Assembly (NCBI GenBank): GCA_034440635.1
Contig: JAOTON010002102.1
Coordinates: forward strand, 434,001 to 498,000
Source: Lepas anatifera
Taxonomy: Eukaryota > Arthropoda > Thecostraca > Lepadidae
Reading direction: 5' to 3'
DNA length: 64,000 nucleotides
Shown: positions 60,801 to 64,000 of the stretch, piece after piece
How the letters are laid out: every line of letters starts with the position of its first letter
How positions within the stretch are numbered: position 1 is the stretch's first letter
The notes under the pieces: model-generated
Told to the model about the DNA's origin: nothing
Databases searched by the model: none
Seen by the model: only the letters and a program-made list of their open reading frames with translations
Position numbers and translations under genes: made by a program

Positions 60801-60991
60801 TAATTATTTCTGTGGCTATTATTCATACAAACATAGCTTAGACTATTATTTTCTAGAAATTTGTTCAGATATATCATAGTATATGATACACCTGAGATAT
60901 ATCATATCATACAACATAAGGCAAGCGCTATATATATGACGCGCCCATATATAGGACTGAATTATTGTATAACCATTATATTAGTCGAAAC
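60801..60991 (+). mobile_element. ~190-bp element, copy 1 of a near-identical direct pair
   Basis: From TTATTTCTGTGGCTATTATT to CATTATATTAGTC it matches 62325-62508 with few differences, including the AACATAAGGCAAGCGCTATA block. AT-rich, no coding capacity. Confidence 0.85.
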
Positions 60992-61058
60992 CCTATTAAG
61001 TAACTTGTAAACAATATTTGGGCGCCATCCCATGCTGTCCAAAATAAATAACACCAAA

Positions 61059-61346
61059 CTAACACGACATTCTATCATGTCCATTACCTTCACCAGATTC
61101 TAGTTTTGAACAAAATCCACACTGCTCGTTTCTGAAATTCGTTCCTTTAAAAAATACATATAAGATGAAACGTCTCTCAGCGATATCGTAAGCGCCTGTC
61201 CACTCCCACCCGACCCGCAGTTTACAGAGTTCACTCGCCTTGACACAGGGGTTCTTGAGTTCGCTGATCTGAGTGGCTGCCCGGATATTCCGCTGACGCT
61301 CTTCCTCATTTCTCGCCTTCGGCAGGTTAAGGGCATTCCTGTTCAT
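61059..61346 (-). CDS. Unrecognised open frame, possible exon
   Basis: 95 codons starting MNRNALNLPKARNEEERQRN, with mid-part AATQISELKNPCVKASELC and VGWEWTGAYDIAERR. The composition is more protein-like than most open frames nearby. I do not recognise a family, and it may be a fragment of a mobile element or chance. Confidence 0.25.
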   Translation of the reverse strand: MNRNALNLPKARNEEERQRNIRAATQISELKNPCVKASELCKLRVGWEWTGAYDIAERRFILYVFFKGTNFRNEQCGFCSKLESGEGNGHDRMSC

Positions 61347-62293
61347 CCTTGGCAGTTACGCTTGCCTGATGGGGCACACAGATCCGAATTCACTGTGGCG
61401 TACTGGGGAAGGTGTAGACCACGGGGACGTGCTTGAACCAAAAGTAAGAACTGCGCAACAAATTAATGTCAAACATTCCTGCCGGAATATGTAAGCTTAG
61501 GTCCATCAACACGTATTTGAGAACCTCCTTTAAGGTACAGGCGAAATGGGTGCCAGCTACATACATCCCCAACAGAGCTGTCATTCACAAGGTAGATAGA
61601 GACAGGAGGGCCCATCAAACGTATCGGACATGGGCTTGCAATGTCAGGGAACAAAAGCACCCGCCCTTTATCAACGACAGGGGTCTACGCTTTGCGCAGC
61701 GGCGGATGGCGTCTGCTGGGAGTTGGTAAAGCGGAGGACTGAAGGACCGAATCAGCACCAGCAGCAATGATTCTCCTGCAGTGCTGGTAATGCAAATTGT
61801 CCAATAGATGATTTCAAATGATTGTGACCCGACTGTGCAGAAAGCAGCATCAATAAGTGCCTAGATGCTAATTAAATATAATATTAACAATATAAATTGA
61901 TTGAAATTGACTATATATTCTTAGCCCCACCACCTCTGAAAGAGACAAAGACATATGTTAGCCACCATGCAACCCCATGCAATATGAACATGCAATGGTA
62001 CAAACAAAGCAATGTAGTAGGTTCGTGCAACATTAACAGAAATCACGAAAACAGACCAACATATCAAATACGAACTACGCAGTGAATTACTGTCAGCTGT
62101 ATCTAAATATAATCCGAGGGAATACGGCACTTCCATCGGATTTGGAACAGTCAATCCATTGGAAACGGACCAAATTATGAGAAAACTGTTGAATAAAACT
62201 AGCACACAGTCGCCGTAAAATGATGGGCTTAGCCCCTTTGAGAGGCATGACCATGCTTTTCCCCGTAATGGTTACTGTGGTTTATCAGTATTT
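61347..62293. other. Intergenic stretch, nothing recognised
   Basis: Contains an 87-codon plus-strand open frame at 61466-61729 with no domain I recognise. Confidence 0.4.
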
Positions 62294-62324
62294 TAACACG
62301 CGCATTGAGGTCAAGTTAAGAGTT

Positions 62325-62508
62325 ATTTCTGTGGCTATTATTCATACAAAGATAGCTTAGACTATTATTTTCTAGAAATTTGTTCAAATATATCATAGTA
62401 TATGATACACCTGAGATATATCGTATCATACAACATAAGGCAAGCGCTATACATATAACGCGCCCATTAATACTATTGAAGTATTGTATAATCATTATAT
62501 TAGTCCTG
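62325..62508 (+). mobile_element. ~185-bp element, copy 2, nested in MITE g
   Basis: Near-identical to 60801-60991 and absent from MITE copy f at the equivalent place, so it inserted after the MITE. Confidence 0.8.
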
Positions 62509-62966
62509 CACCCCTCGTTTTTTTAGATAGAATAAAACGGTGGCGCGTAGCATCGCCGCACTTGGTATAGATTTTAACTGATCATTCTACAACTTAAGCC
62601 AAAATTTCAAGGTTAGGCCATCTAAAGTCAGGTCACCAGGTCACACAGGTCAAGTGACCTCACCTAAAAATATTTAAGATAACATAAGTCAGAACAGAGA
62701 GAACCTATCCGATTTAAACTCGTCACATAATGGGCCCACTGAGTTCAACAAAATAGATTCAGGTATTTTTTATATAGATGACCTAAGGTCAGGTATGAGC
62801 CATGACCTATCCGTTGGAAATACATGGGACAAATGGTTTAAAATGAATAACTTAGTAATGTATGGTGAAAAGGTGATTATTTCAACGGCATTAGGTTCGC
62901 CTTATCCTTTCACTTCTCATGATATGCATTGTGACCTAATTTGACCTTGAAATGACCTCAAGTAAG

Positions 62967-63198
62967 GTCAAATCCTACATTACTTCCATACATGTATTCA
63001 TGTGCAGCACATTGCATACACAACACATTTCTCGTATTTTACAAGCACAATAATGGGGGGGGGCGAGCCGGCTCGGGGGAGGGTAATGACATTAAAAACA
63101 TTGATATAAAAAAACAAGGTAAGTAGAATACTTTCGCTGATCAATTCACATCGTCTGTTTGCAGTTCTTCGTGCCCCATGCACCCCGCCATTCGCCCT
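62967..63198 (+). mobile_element. ~210-230-bp interspersed element, copy 2, nested in MITE g
   Basis: Inverse of 36018-36230. It splits the MITE sequence between GGTCAAATCC and TTTGACCTAGCAAGGTC, which are contiguous in copy f at about 58205-58232. Confidence 0.8.
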
Positions 63199-63532
63199 GA
63201 TTTGACCTAGCAAGGTCCTATTATATATCGGTCGATTCGGCTTGCGAGAATTTCAATAATCTACATTGTTTTGCTCAATATTTACTAGTTTAGATGTAAT
63301 AACTGAAAACCCTCATTTACATTTTATCCCTATGGTGGCATGCCTTGACCGCTAGGACCTGAAATGTGATCGGAAGAAATGATGCAATGTTTTCTATAGA
63401 ACTTTGGATGGGCTATCTAAAACTGTTTACCGTTTTTCGCAATTTAGCGTGATTCTCGAGATCTTAGCGGGGGGGGAGGGTGGATACCCGTCAGTGCGAA
63501 GGTGGCTCAAACCCCCGTCAATGCACGTATTA

Positions 63533-64000
63533 AATGTAGCAATGGCAAGGAAAAGGCAAACCAGTCACTTTCACATCCACACTAGCCCTGAACAAACACA
63601 GAAGCACGCGAAACCACGACAATCAGAACATAGCGTCGGTACTGGCTTACGCAAAAGACAAACAAATATGTATTTCTAATCACATTCTGAGACAGTACTC
63701 CTCTGCATCAGCTCCCTGACTGCCTTATCCTGATTGTCTCGATATTCCGAGATACGCAGCATTACCCTCACTGATCTCACCAGCACTTGCACTAACCTAC
63801 AAATCCAACGCAAGCAAAATATTGCCGAAAGGCGTTGAGCAGCGTGAATTATTTTCTTGGTATTGGGACACCCCATATGTTGCCCAAACTGAAACTGTCA
63901 CAGGCAGGAGTATACAACTGGGGAAGATTTCAGGGGCCCCCTGGCAAACCGATTCAAATTCCGCTGAGCAAGGGGCGGGGGAGGATGAGATAACGTAAAT
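63533..64000. other. Window end, nothing recognised
   Basis: Short open frames only. Confidence 0.45.

Larger units (their letters stand above)
62294..63532. mobile_element. TGACCT-rich MITE, copy g, with two nested insertions
   Basis: Left end TAACACGCGCATTGA and right end CCCCCGTCAATGCACGTATT plus A match copy f, and the blocks between are collinear (AGGCCATCTAAAGTCAGGTC, ATAATGGGCCCACTGAGTT, GAGCCATGACCTATCC). Compared with f, an extra segment at about 62325-62508 and another at about 62967-63198 interrupt it. Confidence 0.8.

Overview
This window is animal nuclear DNA, most likely from an arthropod. Coding is sparse and split into small exons with GT..AG introns, the exons are GC-rich in an AT-rich background, and SINEs, MITEs and LTR/non-LTR retroelement remnants are common. 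The BTB domain (motif LLLRWDNHLPSF then LKAHKLVLSVASPHF) is the type expanded in arthropods. A crustacean is my guess; I cannot name the species. No operons, CRISPR arrays or ribosome binding sites are expected or seen.

Four recognisable protein-coding genes alternate in strand. (1) 101-2305 (-): two exons of a TBP-related factor (TBPL1/TRF2); its 3' part lies beyond the window start. (2) 13374-16562 (+): a complete four-exon TXNDC15 homologue, 344 aa. (3) 18421-31461 (-): a BTB/POZ gene with four shared 5' exons and two phase-compatible alternative zinc-finger 3' ends (24879-27496 and 18421-20460), the architecture of lola, mod(mdg4) or broad. The second ending carries four tandem LXXLL motifs. 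(4) 39683-51449 (+): a complete nine-exon ethanolaminephosphotransferase 1 gene (EPT1/SELENOI), 399 aa. It has a 1.48-kb pure TG tract in intron 5 and ends at a UGA that sits where vertebrate SELENOI has selenocysteine.

The rest is mainly repeats. A broad repeat family is loaded with AGGTCA/TGACCT half-sites (about 4.3, 12, 23, 34, 42, 58 and 63 kb); the 58 and 63 kb copies have terminal inverted repeats. There is also a TTAA-flanked piggyBac-like MITE, a hAT MITE with a perfect 8-bp target duplication, tRNA-derived SINEs, a decayed LTR-retrotransposon pol fragment (9.1-10.8 kb), two non-LTR reverse transcriptase fragments and several micro- and minisatellites. From 51.5 to 57.3 kb and from 58.8 to 64 kb I see no convincing gene.

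The strongest leads are the BTB locus with swappable zinc-finger ends, its LXXLL array, the UGA-CUA end of EPT1, and the giant TG tract next to an EPT1 donor site. All exon joins were made by eye from splice signals, reading phase and family alignment, without any search tool.
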